Shown here piece by piece: positions 7,435 to 13,935 of a stretch of DNA of 14,052 bases. Under the pieces are notes generated by a model that was not told the origin of the DNA, made no database searches, and was given only the letters and a program-made list of their open reading frames with translations. The first letter of the stretch is position 1. Each line of letters opens with the position of its first letter. The position numbers and the translations under genes are program-made. This DNA comes from Christensenella sp. UBA5893 (lineage in GTDB: Bacteria; Bacillota; Clostridia; Christensenellales; UBA1242). The stretch is from assembly GCA_002431905.1 (NCBI GenBank), contig DJER01000015.1:1-14052 (forward strand), read 5' to 3'.

Positions 7435-7938
7435 ATGAATCTTATTGCATGTGTTGACAAAAATTATGGCATCGGTATTGATGATAAAATTTTGTTTAGA
7501 ATTTCAAGCGATTTAAAATATTTTAAAGAAATGACAAATAACAAAGTTGTAGTTATGGGTTACAACACTTTTTTATCACTGCCAAACAGCAAGCCACTAA
7601 ACAATAGAATCAATATCATAGTTACCCAAAAGAACATTAAAATTGATAATGCAATCGTTGTCAATTCAATTTCAAAACTTTTTAGCGAACTAAAAAATTA
7701 TAAAACTCAAGATATATTTGTAATCGGTGGCGAACAAATATACAAAGAACTGATAGATTATTGTGAACTTGCATATATAACAAATGTTAATAAAGTTACA
7801 AATGCCAATAAATTTGCTCCAAATTTAGACAGAATGGAAAATTGGAAACAGATTAAAGCGTCTAACAAATATTTTGATAACGACCTTGAATATGTTTTCA
7901 TAACATATAAGAATCTCAACCCAAAAAAATACATATAG
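7435..7938 (+). CDS. folA: Dihydrofolate reductase
   Basis: This enzyme reduces dihydrofolate to tetrahydrofolate with NADPH, feeding thymidylate, purine and glycine metabolism. The 167-residue length is normal. The start NLIACVDKNYGIG forms the first strand and the mobile loop; SSDLKYFKEMT carries the active-site acid (D26, equivalent to E. coli D27); VVMGYNTFLSLP is the NADPH/substrate segment; VIGGEQIYKEL (about 96-106) is the conserved Gly-Gly cofactor-binding loop. The usual Trp before the active-site acid is Phe here (LFRISSD). No thymidylate synthase gene lies beside it. The ATG has a strong AAAGGA site. The stop codon lies within the terminator hairpin. Confidence 0.96.
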   Translation: MNLIACVDKNYGIGIDDKILFRISSDLKYFKEMTNNKVVVMGYNTFLSLPNSKPLNNRINIIVTQKNIKIDNAIVVNSISKLFSELKNYKTQDIFVIGGEQIYKELIDYCELAYITNVNKVTNANKFAPNLDRMENWKQIKASNKYFDNDLEYVFITYKNLNPKKYI

Positions 7939-7950
7939 GTTGAGATTTTT
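7912..7950 (+). terminator. Intrinsic terminator overlapping the folA stop
   Basis: AATCTCAACC (7912-7921) and GGTTGAGATT (7938-7947) form a perfect 10-bp stem with a 16-nt loop, followed by a T-run to 7950. The left arm is folA coding sequence and the TAG stop ends at the first base of the right arm. Confidence 0.88.
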
Positions 7951-7953
7951 ACA

Positions 7954-8283
7954 GCCACGCAGGAGCTTACCTATGTAAGTGACTGTGTGCAAATTGCCGA
8001 GCAGAAACAAAGAAGTTGCAGGTAGATTTAATAAATAAAAAATAGCCACGAGAGCGAGGTTCGGCGAGTTCACACACGCAGGAGTTTAGTCCCTTAAACG
8101 ACTGTGTGCGTGATGCTCGCCAGTAAACGAAGTTATTGGGAGTTTCGCACTTGGCAATAAATAAAAAAAGAACCCGAAATTCGAGACTCGCTTGGTATTC
8201 GCTCGCAGGAGTTTGGTTACCCAAATGACTGTGAGCGAATTGCCAAGCAGAAACAAAGAAGTTCGGAGTTCTTTTTTATTTAT
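7954..8283. repeat. Three tandem structured repeat units of unknown kind
   Basis: Units A (about 7954-8030), B (about 8031-8156) and C (about 8157-8283) recur at 119 and 127 bp spacing. Each has GCAGGAG (7959, 8078, 8205), a short stem-loop, GACTGT (7981, 8100, 8227) and then a tail like AGAAACAAAGAAGTT. B and C are flanked by ATAAATAAAAAA. In C the stems are GCTTGG/CCAAGC (8190, 8243), ATTCGCTC/GAGCGAAT (8197, 8233) and TTTGG/CCAAA (8212, 8221). In B the matching stems are GGCGAG/CTCGCC (8063, 8116), TCACACAC/GTGCGTGA (8070, 8106, one mismatch) and TTTA/TAAA (8085, 8095) plus a G-T pair. A keeps only the inner stem CTTAC/GTAAG (7966, 7975) and the tail. The region holds no gene of its own; open frames through it follow the repeats. 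Confidence 0.88.
8157..8283. repeat. Repeat unit C with long closing inverted repeat
   Basis: Beyond the three inner stems, this unit is closed by ATAAATAAAAAAAGAAC (8157-8173) pairing with GTTCTTTTTTATTTAT (8268-8283), and by CCGAA/TTCGG (8174-8178, 8262-8266) plus TTC/GAA across one mismatch. The right arm covers the last three codons and stop of rpoZ. Read on the minus strand, the structure ends in GTTC plus seven T residues, so it could terminate rpoZ transcription. Single-stranded parts on the plus strand are A-rich. Confidence 0.8.
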
Positions 8284-8482
8284 TTACTTGGTCAGAAGAA
8301 ATAACCTTCCCCTCATATATCTCATCAGCGGCCATACTGATTGCCTTCTTGTCGCTTGCTTCAATTTCTGCAGGGATTGTTTTTTCAAGTTCTTTGGCAC
8401 GTTTTTCCATTACGCAACAAAGTTTATATTTATTTCCGCCCATTTTGGCTGCCAATTCATCGATTGGTGGTTCAATCATCAT
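8276..8482 (-). CDS. rpoZ: RNA polymerase omega subunit
   Basis: Omega is the small subunit that helps fold and hold the beta-prime subunit of RNA polymerase. The 68-residue protein shows the family order: EPPIDELAAKMGGNKYKLCCVMEKRAKEL, then SDKKAISMAADEIYEGKV, close to the usual SDKPVSIALREI.EGKI pattern. The start is ATG 8482 or the adjacent ATG 8479, with AGAGGT about 8 nt upstream. It stands alone with a strong promoter, not behind gmk as in many Firmicutes. Its last codons lie within the closing arm of repeat unit C. Confidence 0.9.
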   Translation of the reverse strand: MMIEPPIDELAAKMGGNKYKLCCVMEKRAKELEKTIPAEIEASDKKAISMAADEIYEGKVISSDQVNK

Positions 8483-8513
8483 AATAGTTTACCTCTTTTA
8501 ATAATTTCGTTAT

Positions 8514-8542
8514 AGTATAACATATAATTCTAGTTTTGTGAA
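8514..8542 (-). promoter_or_regulatory. Promoter of rpoZ
   Basis: TTCACA (8537-8542) and TATACT (8514-8519) are 17 bp apart, in the 72-bp gap after ligA. No strong terminator is visible between ligA and this promoter, so ligA read-through is possible. Confidence 0.78.
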
Positions 8543-8554
8543 TAATTTTTTATG

Positions 8555-10498
8555 TTATTTTTTTATTAGTTCGTCAAATTCTTGTTCGGTTAAAATTGTA
8601 ATACCGAGAATTTGTGCTTTTGTGAGCTTGCTTCCAGGGTCACTTCCAGCCAAAACATAACTTGTCTTTTTTGATACAGAAGTTGATGTTTGCCCGCCAA
8701 AATCTTCAATAATTTTTGTGGCATCACTTCTTGAATACTTTTCCAATGTTCCTGTAAGCACAAAAGTTTTTCCTTGCAACAAATCGCCAACTTTTGTTGT
8801 GTTGTAAATTATATTCACACCATGGCTAATAAGTTCATCTATAATTTGCAAATTCTTTTCGTCCTTAAAATATTGAACAACACTGTTTGCAACAATATCG
8901 CCAATGTCGTGAATATTTGACAAATCTTCAACTTTTGCATTCTCTAAGTTCTCTAATGTTGGATAATATTTCGTCAAGTCTTTCGCTGTTTTTTTGCCGA
9001 TATTAGAAATTCCCAATGCAAAAATAAAATTCTCAAAGTTTACATTTTTGCTTTTATTTATAGAATTTATCAAATTTATTGCTTTTTTATCCTTAAAACT
9101 AGGTAAATTTACCAAATTTTCATATTTTAATCTATATAAGTCAGCAAATGTTCTAACATTAAGCTTGTCATAAATTAAGTCGGCAGTTTGTTCGCTGAAC
9201 CCCTCAATGTTCATTGCATCCCGGCTTGAAAAATGTGCCAACCTGTCAACAACTTGTTCTTTGCAACCATATGTGTTAGGGCAAAACAATAATGCACCAA
9301 TTTGGATAAGTTTTGTATGGCAACATGGACAATATATCGGTTTTTCTATTTTTTTTGAGTTTGGTAAAATTTCTGCAAGCCCCATAATCTCTGGGATAAC
9401 TTCGTTGCTTCTTCTAACAAACACTCTTGACCCAATCTCAACATTTTTTCTTTCAATGTCGCCGTAGTTGTTAAGTGTTGCACGCATAACTTGTGCCCCT
9501 GCCAAAATAACCGGCTCAATTTCGGCAATTGGCGTGATTTTGCCGGTCCTTCCAACTTGCCAAACAACATTTTTTAGTATTGTCGAAAGTTCTTGTGGAG
9601 CAAACTTGTATGCCATTGCCCACTTTGGAAATTTTGCAGTATAACCAAACTCATCTCTGGATGGAACATCATCAAGTTTTAGAACCATTCCATCAATAAG
9701 TATATCAAGCGAAGATTTCTCCTTGTCAACTCTGTTGATTTCTTTTTCAATTTCTTCAAAAGTTGTAACAACTTTGTATGGCGAAACTTTAAAATGATTT
9801 TGCCTCAAAAATTCAAACATATCTTCTTGATTTTTAAATGTTTTGTCTTGAGCATAGCAAACATTATAACAAATCCAGTCAAGATTTCTTTTTGCAGTTT
9901 GTTTTGAATCAAGATTTCTTATTGCCCCACTAACTGCATTACGTGCATTTTTTAACGCTTCCTTTGGGTATTTTTCATTAAATTTTTTAAGGTTTGATAT
10001 TGTTATAATACCTTCGCCTTGCACAATCAACTCGCCCTTGTAATCAATTTTAAGTGGAACACTTTTTATAGTTTTTACTTGCGCTGTAACATCTTCACCA
10101 ATTTGTCCATTGCCACGAGTCGCTGCCGAAACAAAAAGCCCATCTTTGTAGGTACAAACAATTGTAAGCCCGTCAAACTTATATTCCAAAGTGAATTTTT
10201 GTTTGTTTGATTTTTGTTGCACAGACCCAACCCAAGATTCAAGTTCGGGCAAAGATTGACATTTGTCAAGACTATATAACCTTACTTTGTGCTCAACCTT
10301 TTGAAAGTTCTCCAAAACAACATCGCCAACTCTTTGTGTTGGAGAATTTGGCAATATTACCCCAGTTTCCTTTTCCATTTTTGAAAGTTTGTCATAAAGC
10401 TTGTCATATTCGCCATCAGATATTGTTGGCTTGTCTAACACATAATAATCATATGCATACTTGTTAAGCAATTCAACAAGTTGTTTCATTTCTTCCAT
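8555..10498 (-). CDS. ligA: NAD-dependent DNA ligase
   Basis: LigA seals nicks in DNA during replication and repair using NAD+. The 647-residue chain has an N-terminal Ia domain (DYYVLDKPTISDGEYDKLY), the adenylation motif EYKFDG with the lysine nucleophile K107, and a GNGQIGEDVTAQVKTI segment. Next come the OB fold, a Cys4 zinc finger (CPCC, then CPNTYGC), helix-hairpin-helix repeats (INLINSINKSKNV, FALGISNIGKKTA) and a C-terminal BRCT domain (GKTFVLTGTLEKYSRSDA). It is a little shorter than the usual 665-670 residues but nothing essential is missing. The start ATG lies 3 bp after the pcrA stop; its GGGAG site overlaps the pcrA end. The pcrA-ligA order is common in Firmicutes. Confidence 0.97.
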   Translation of the reverse strand: MEEMKQLVELLNKYAYDYYVLDKPTISDGEYDKLYDKLSKMEKETGVILPNSPTQRVGDVVLENFQKVEHKVRLYSLDKCQSLPELESWVGSVQQKSNKQKFTLEYKFDGLTIVCTYKDGLFVSAATRGNGQIGEDVTAQVKTIKSVPLKIDYKGELIVQGEGIITISNLKKFNEKYPKEALKNARNAVSGAIRNLDSKQTAKRNLDWICYNVCYAQDKTFKNQEDMFEFLRQNHFKVSPYKVVTTFEEIEKEINRVDKEKSSLDILIDGMVLKLDDVPSRDEFGYTAKFPKWAMAYKFAPQELSTILKNVVWQVGRTGKITPIAEIEPVILAGAQVMRATLNNYGDIERKNVEIGSRVFVRRSNEVIPEIMGLAEILPNSKKIEKPIYCPCCHTKLIQIGALLFCPNTYGCKEQVVDRLAHFSSRDAMNIEGFSEQTADLIYDKLNVRTFADLYRLKYENLVNLPSFKDKKAINLINSINKSKNVNFENFIFALGISNIGKKTAKDLTKYYPTLENLENAKVEDLSNIHDIGDIVANSVVQYFKDEKNLQIIDELISHGVNIIYNTTKVGDLLQGKTFVLTGTLEKYSRSDATKIIEDFGGQTSTSVSKKTSYVLAGSDPGSKLTKAQILGITILTEQEFDELIKK

Positions 10499-10501
10499 AA
10501 A

Positions 10502-12751
10502 CTATTCTCCCAAAATTTCTAGTGGTGCAATGCTTAATATCAAAGTCTTTTTTCCAAAATTATCAAAGATTATCTCGCCACACTCGCCATTGTCAACAAT
10601 TGCAACAATTTTACCTTTACCATACTTTGGATGGTTGACAACTTGTCCTGCTTTGTATTTTGACGTGTCAACCTTTGGTTTTTCTTCGTCTTCCGACAAT
10701 ATACTCTTTGCAGAAGTATACCCATTTACATTTTTTGTAAACGAATCAACTTTAATTGTTTTTGGTGTATAAGTTGGTTTGTATTCTCTGTAACTGCCAG
10801 AACGCTCCCTTGCCCCATAAAACTCTTCAAAGTTGTTTTCCTTTGGCTTAACCGGACTATGTAATCCCGCTTCTTCAATGTACCTACTTGGCTCCATAAG
10901 TGAACGTTTGCCATGTAAATATCTTGTTTGTACGTGCGTCATAATAAGTCGTTCTCTCGCCCTTGTCATTGCAACATACATCAACCTTCTTTCTTCTTCC
11001 AATGCTCCGTCAGAATCAAAACTTCTTGATAGTGGACAAATTCCTTCTTCAAGTCCAACCAATATAACAACCTTAAATTCAAGACCTTTTACACTGTGAA
11101 TTGTTGCAAGAGTAACTGTGTCATCAGCTCCCATAAAATCAAGGTCACTTTCAAGTGTAATGCTCTCCAAGAACTCGCCAAGAGTTGCCCCTTCACCATT
11201 TTCACGAACATAATCTCTTACCGAACTTATAAAAACATCAATGTTCATAAGTTTTGATGTGTTTTCTTCCGTTTGTTCAGTAAATGCAGATTTTATCGCA
11301 AATTTTTCCATCACTTCTTTGCAAAACTCATCAAGTGGAAGCTTTGACATATCTTCCTTTAATTGCAAATAAGTTTCAACAAACCCCTTTATCTTTGCAA
11401 AAAGTGCACTGTTGTCCAAACTGTTATTGTATAACTTTATCATTCCAGCAAGCATAGATAAATTACTCTCTCTTGCATATTCTTTCAATTTTTGAACAGC
11501 GACATCCCCAATCGCTCTTTTTGGGAAGTTAATTATTCTTGTTAACGCAATTTCATCGTCTGGATTTGAAAATAATCTCAAATAACAAATTATACTCTTT
11601 ATTTCCTGACGTTCATAAAACTTAAACCCACCATATATTTTGTATGGAATGTTATAAGCCAAAAATTTCTTTTCAAATGGCAAACTTAATGCATTTATAC
11701 GCATAAGAACTGCAATCTCACTATATTTGTAGCCCTTGCTCTTTAATTTGATTATTTTTGTAACAACATTTTCTGCCTCTTGTTGCTCGTCATAATACTC
11801 AAAACTTTCAACAACCTCGCCTGCACCATTATCTGTCCAAAGCACCTTGTCAAACCTTTCATTGTTGTTTTTTATAACCATATTTGCCTTGTCTACTATG
11901 CTTTTTGTACTGCGATAATTTTGTTCAAGTTTAAAAAGTTTTACTGGTGCAAAATCGGTTTTAAAGTTAAATATGTTCCTAAAATTCGCCCCACGCCATG
12001 TGTAAATACATTGATCTTCATCCCCAACTGCAAATATATTGTGATGAACACTTGCAAGCAATTTAACAAGGTCATATTGCACCTTGTTTGTATCCTGAAA
12101 TTCATCAACAAATATATACAAAAATTTGTCTGCATAATAATTTAGCACATTTTTGTTTGTTGACAATAGTTCATATGCCTTTGTTAATAAGTGGTCAAAA
12201 TCAAGTGCATTGTTCCTTTCTAACGCCTTTTCATAGCCCTCATAAACTGCAATAAGCTCCTTGCCGTCAAGTGGCCTGTTCTTCGCATATTCATATATGC
12301 TCATATTTTCATTTTGACAATGACTTATAACCCCAGCATAGTGCTTTTGTTCTTCAACAGGCAAGTTACACTCTGCAATTACTTGTTTTAATAACTTTTC
12401 ACTATCTGTATCATCATATATCGAAAAATGCCTGTTAAATCCTTGGTTTAATGTTTCAATATATTCCCTTAACATTCTTATACACATTGAGTGAAATGTT
12501 GAAATCCAAACACTTGTTTCTTGCCCAATAAGTTTGCTGACTCTTTCAGCCATTTCTCTTGCTGCTTTGTTTGTAAATGTAACGGCAAGTATCCTGCTTT
12601 GTGAAACACCCATATCAAAAATAAGGTGTGCAATTCTATGTGTCAAAAGCTTTGTCTTTCCACTTCCCGCACCTGCTGTCACAAGCACTGCACCTTCGGT
12701 TGCAAGCAAAGCTTGTTTTTGAACATCGTTTAATCCTTGTAATATTTCCAT
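10502..12751 (-). CDS. pcrA: ATP-dependent DNA helicase of the PcrA/UvrD type
   Basis: This superfamily 1A 3'-5' helicase unwinds DNA in repair and rolling-circle replication and strips other proteins from DNA. The 749 residues hold Walker A AGAGSGKT (26-33), motif Ia TFTNKAAREM, Walker B DEFQD (216-220), motif III GDEDQCIYTWRGA (243-255), LEQNYRS (motif IV), TIHSVKGLEF (motif V) and VAMTRARERL (motif VI). The C-terminus has the Tudor-like domain that binds RNA polymerase (VVNHPKYGKGKIVAI, about 697-711). Motif III has Cys where Ser is usual (DQS to DQC). No Shine-Dalgarno site precedes the ATG; the promoter's -10 box ends 9 nt before it, so the mRNA is probably almost leaderless. Confidence 0.96.
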   Translation of the reverse strand: MEILQGLNDVQKQALLATEGAVLVTAGAGSGKTKLLTHRIAHLIFDMGVSQSRILAVTFTNKAAREMAERVSKLIGQETSVWISTFHSMCIRMLREYIETLNQGFNRHFSIYDDTDSEKLLKQVIAECNLPVEEQKHYAGVISHCQNENMSIYEYAKNRPLDGKELIAVYEGYEKALERNNALDFDHLLTKAYELLSTNKNVLNYYADKFLYIFVDEFQDTNKVQYDLVKLLASVHHNIFAVGDEDQCIYTWRGANFRNIFNFKTDFAPVKLFKLEQNYRSTKSIVDKANMVIKNNNERFDKVLWTDNGAGEVVESFEYYDEQQEAENVVTKIIKLKSKGYKYSEIAVLMRINALSLPFEKKFLAYNIPYKIYGGFKFYERQEIKSIICYLRLFSNPDDEIALTRIINFPKRAIGDVAVQKLKEYARESNLSMLAGMIKLYNNSLDNSALFAKIKGFVETYLQLKEDMSKLPLDEFCKEVMEKFAIKSAFTEQTEENTSKLMNIDVFISSVRDYVRENGEGATLGEFLESITLESDLDFMGADDTVTLATIHSVKGLEFKVVILVGLEEGICPLSRSFDSDGALEEERRLMYVAMTRARERLIMTHVQTRYLHGKRSLMEPSRYIEEAGLHSPVKPKENNFEEFYGARERSGSYREYKPTYTPKTIKVDSFTKNVNGYTSAKSILSEDEEKPKVDTSKYKAGQVVNHPKYGKGKIVAIVDNGECGEIIFDNFGKKTLILSIAPLEILGE

Positions 12752-12760
12752 AACGAGATT

Positions 12761-12789
12761 ATTTTAACACAATAGCCTTTTTATAGCAA
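12761..12789 (-). promoter_or_regulatory. Near-leaderless promoter of pcrA
   Basis: TTGCTA (12784-12789) and TAAAAT (12761-12766) are 17 bp apart, with TG one base before the -10 box. Nine bases separate the -10 box from the ATG, so the predicted start is 1-3 nt before it. The promoter fits the 41-bp gap after the 110-residue gene. Confidence 0.65.
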
Positions 12790-12792
12790 ATA

Positions 12793-13125
12793 TTAAGCAT
12801 TAAGTTGTTTACATTTTTCTTGTAGTATTTTTTCTTTTTCTTTCCTAAATTTTAATGCAAGGTCAATAAAATATTTTTCCTTTTGCTCGTTTGAAAGTGT
12901 TTTGTAATATGAAAAATTTATCAACTCATTAAGTGGACAAATTGTATCCTTTTCAACTATATCTCTAACCTTTTGACTAAACCCCAAATCTTCTTTTATG
13001 AGCACTGTTTCTATAATATTTTTTTGATTTATGTACCTAATATTCTCAGCCCTTTTCCCTTGCTTTCCAGACAACCTGTTTTTTGCCCTTTTGGCAAGTT
13101 CCTTTAGCATATCTCTGCCATCCAT
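12793..13125 (-). CDS. Small basic protein of unknown function
   Basis: I do not recognise this 110-residue protein. The N-terminal 30 residues are strongly basic (ELAKRAKNRLSGKQGKRAEN). The middle is mixed (KNIIETVLIKEDLGFSQKV, then ICPLNELINFSYY), and the C-terminal third is a charged helix (NEQKEKYFIDLALKFRKEKEKI). There is no signal peptide, membrane segment or cysteine motif. The ATG has a good GGAG site 6 nt upstream, and overlapping TATACT boxes (13141-13151) precede it, so it is very likely expressed. It lies upstream of pcrA on the same strand, which hints at a nucleic-acid role, but this is only inference. Confidence 0.7.
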   Translation of the reverse strand: MDGRDMLKELAKRAKNRLSGKQGKRAENIRYINQKNIIETVLIKEDLGFSQKVRDIVEKDTICPLNELINFSYYKTLSNEQKEKYFIDLALKFRKEKEKILQEKCKQLNA

Positions 13126-13140
13126 ACTTTTCTCCTATCA

Positions 13141-13151
13141 AGTATAGTATA
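13141..13151 (-). promoter_or_regulatory. Overlapping -10 boxes before the 110-residue gene
   Basis: Two TATACT hexamers overlap by one base (13141-13146 and 13146-13151). No good -35 box is found at 16-18 bp from either; TTGTCA (13161-13166) is too close. The pair may mark a weak or regulated promoter. Confidence 0.4.
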
Positions 13152-13242
13152 GTAAAAATATGACAAATTTTGTAATAAAAAGATTGTTACATTTGCACTA
13201 CTTTTGGCATATATTTACACAAAATAAAGAATAAAGTCGAAT

Positions 13243-13274
13243 AAAAAAAGCTCAAAGCGTAAACTTTGAACTTT
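13243..13274 (-). terminator. Intrinsic terminator of rpsU
   Basis: AAAGCTCAAAG (13247-13257) pairs with CTTTGAACTTT (13264-13274), with one G-U pair and a 6-nt loop. In the rpsU direction it ends in a run of T residues (A 13243-13249 on the plus strand). It begins 7 bp after the rpsU stop. Confidence 0.88.
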
Positions 13275-13280
13275 TATATA

Positions 13281-13463
13281 TTACATTCTTTTTCTTGCAC
13301 GTTTTCTTGCTGCTTCAGATTTTTCTTTCTTTGCAACAGAAGGTTTTTTGTATGCTTCTTTTTTACGAATATCTCCGATTATGCCGTCTTTTTGACATTT
13401 TCTTTTGAAACGTTTAATTGCACTTTCGATATTTTCGTTTTCGCCAACTTTAACAACTGTCAT
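13281..13463 (-). CDS. rpsU: 30S ribosomal protein S21
   Basis: S21 is a small, very basic protein of the 30S subunit platform near the anti-Shine-Dalgarno region of 16S rRNA. The sequence has the family pattern VGENENIESAIKRFKRKC, a central basic IRKKEAYKKPS and a C-terminal SEAARKRARKR. I choose the ATG at 13463 (60 residues) because it fits the family length of about 58 and has GGGTG 6 nt upstream; an in-frame GTG at 13472 would overlap that site. It has an almost perfect promoter and a terminator of its own, in line with strong expression. Confidence 0.95.
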   Translation of the reverse strand: MTVVKVGENENIESAIKRFKRKCQKDGIIGDIRKKEAYKKPSVAKKEKSEAARKRARKRM

Positions 13464-13499
13464 TTTTTTCACCCACTTTTAGTTCTTAATTCGCTGATA

Positions 13500-13528
13500 A
13501 GTATACAAAATAAATTTACTAATGTCAA
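13500..13528 (-). promoter_or_regulatory. Promoter of rpsU
   Basis: TTGACA (13523-13528) and TATACT (13500-13505) are 17 bp apart, about 36 bp upstream of the ATG. It is one of the two strongest promoters in the window, with that of glyS. Confidence 0.9.
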
Positions 13529-13606
13529 TAATTTTGAAAACTTTTAATTCAAAGATTTTTTGTCACACTTTGTTTATTTAGATTTGCATATATAATATAC
13601 TTTTTT

Positions 13607-13808
13607 TGAAACAAAAAATGTTTCATCTTTTCATAACATTTGTACAAAAATCTTATATTTTTGACATTTTTAAAAGTCCCAAAAACAAAAATGTTTTTGG
13701 GCTCTGTTTTGCTTTTTGGTGTAAAGTTTTCGACTATTGTTTTATGCTAAAAAGCAAAACAGCACCATTCTTATATCTGAAATATATAAATAAAAGGGAT
13801 ATATTTCA
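13607..13808. repeat. Run of four inverted repeats in the rpsU / secreted-protein gap
   Basis: Four separate perfect hairpins follow one another: TGAAACA/TGTTTCA (13607-13613, 13619-13625); CCCAAAAACA/TGTTTTTGGG (13679-13688, 13693-13702, 4-nt loop); CTGTTTTGCTTTTT/AAAAAGCAAAACAG (13704-13717, 13749-13762, 31-nt spacer); and TGAAATATAT/ATATATTTCA (13778-13787, 13799-13808). None is followed by a clean T-run on either strand. A TATAAT (13591-13596) precedes the run on the plus strand with no good -35 box. No coding frame here looks real. Confidence 0.78.
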
Positions 13809-13815
13809 TTGAGGT

Positions 13816-13935
13816 TTGATTCTCTCTTCTTTATTCGCCTTTATTTTTTCGGCTTTTCGCCTAGCCGCTTTGGGTGTCTTTAGTTCGATTTATCATTCCT
13901 CTTTTATTCTATTTTTTATTTTTTAAGGAGTGTTT
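13816..13935 (+). promoter_or_regulatory. Pyrimidine-rich leader of the secreted-protein gene
   Basis: Of bases 13821-13920, 78 are T or C, in contrast to the A-rich non-coding strands elsewhere. A small stem CGGC/GCCG (13850-13853, 13864-13867) lies within it. It ends in AAGGAG (13925-13930), 5 nt before the ATG. I see no clear promoter directly upstream, so the leader may be long, starting among the inverted repeats. Confidence 0.5.

Noticed and set aside
7954..8283. CRISPR array
   Set aside because: There are only three units of about 125 bp, they are internally palindromic and diverge in the stems, there are no short identical repeats with unique spacers, and no cas gene is present.
7954..8283. 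Integron attC sites
   Set aside because: The units are folded palindromes, but the GTTRRRY/RYYYAAC core sites are not found at their ends, and there is no integrase or gene cassette.
7967..8515. Open frames through the repeat array on both strands
   Set aside because: They follow the repeats, have no ribosome sites, and overlap rpoZ and folA; their sequence is that of translated stems.
13606..13812. Possible 68-codon gene on the plus strand
   Set aside because: It spans the inverted repeats, starts with TTG without a ribosome site, and has a composition expected of translated AT-rich non-coding DNA.
13810..13826. tRNA-like T-arm (GAGG-TTTGATT-CTCTC)
   Set aside because: No D arm, anticodon arm or acceptor stem can be built around it.
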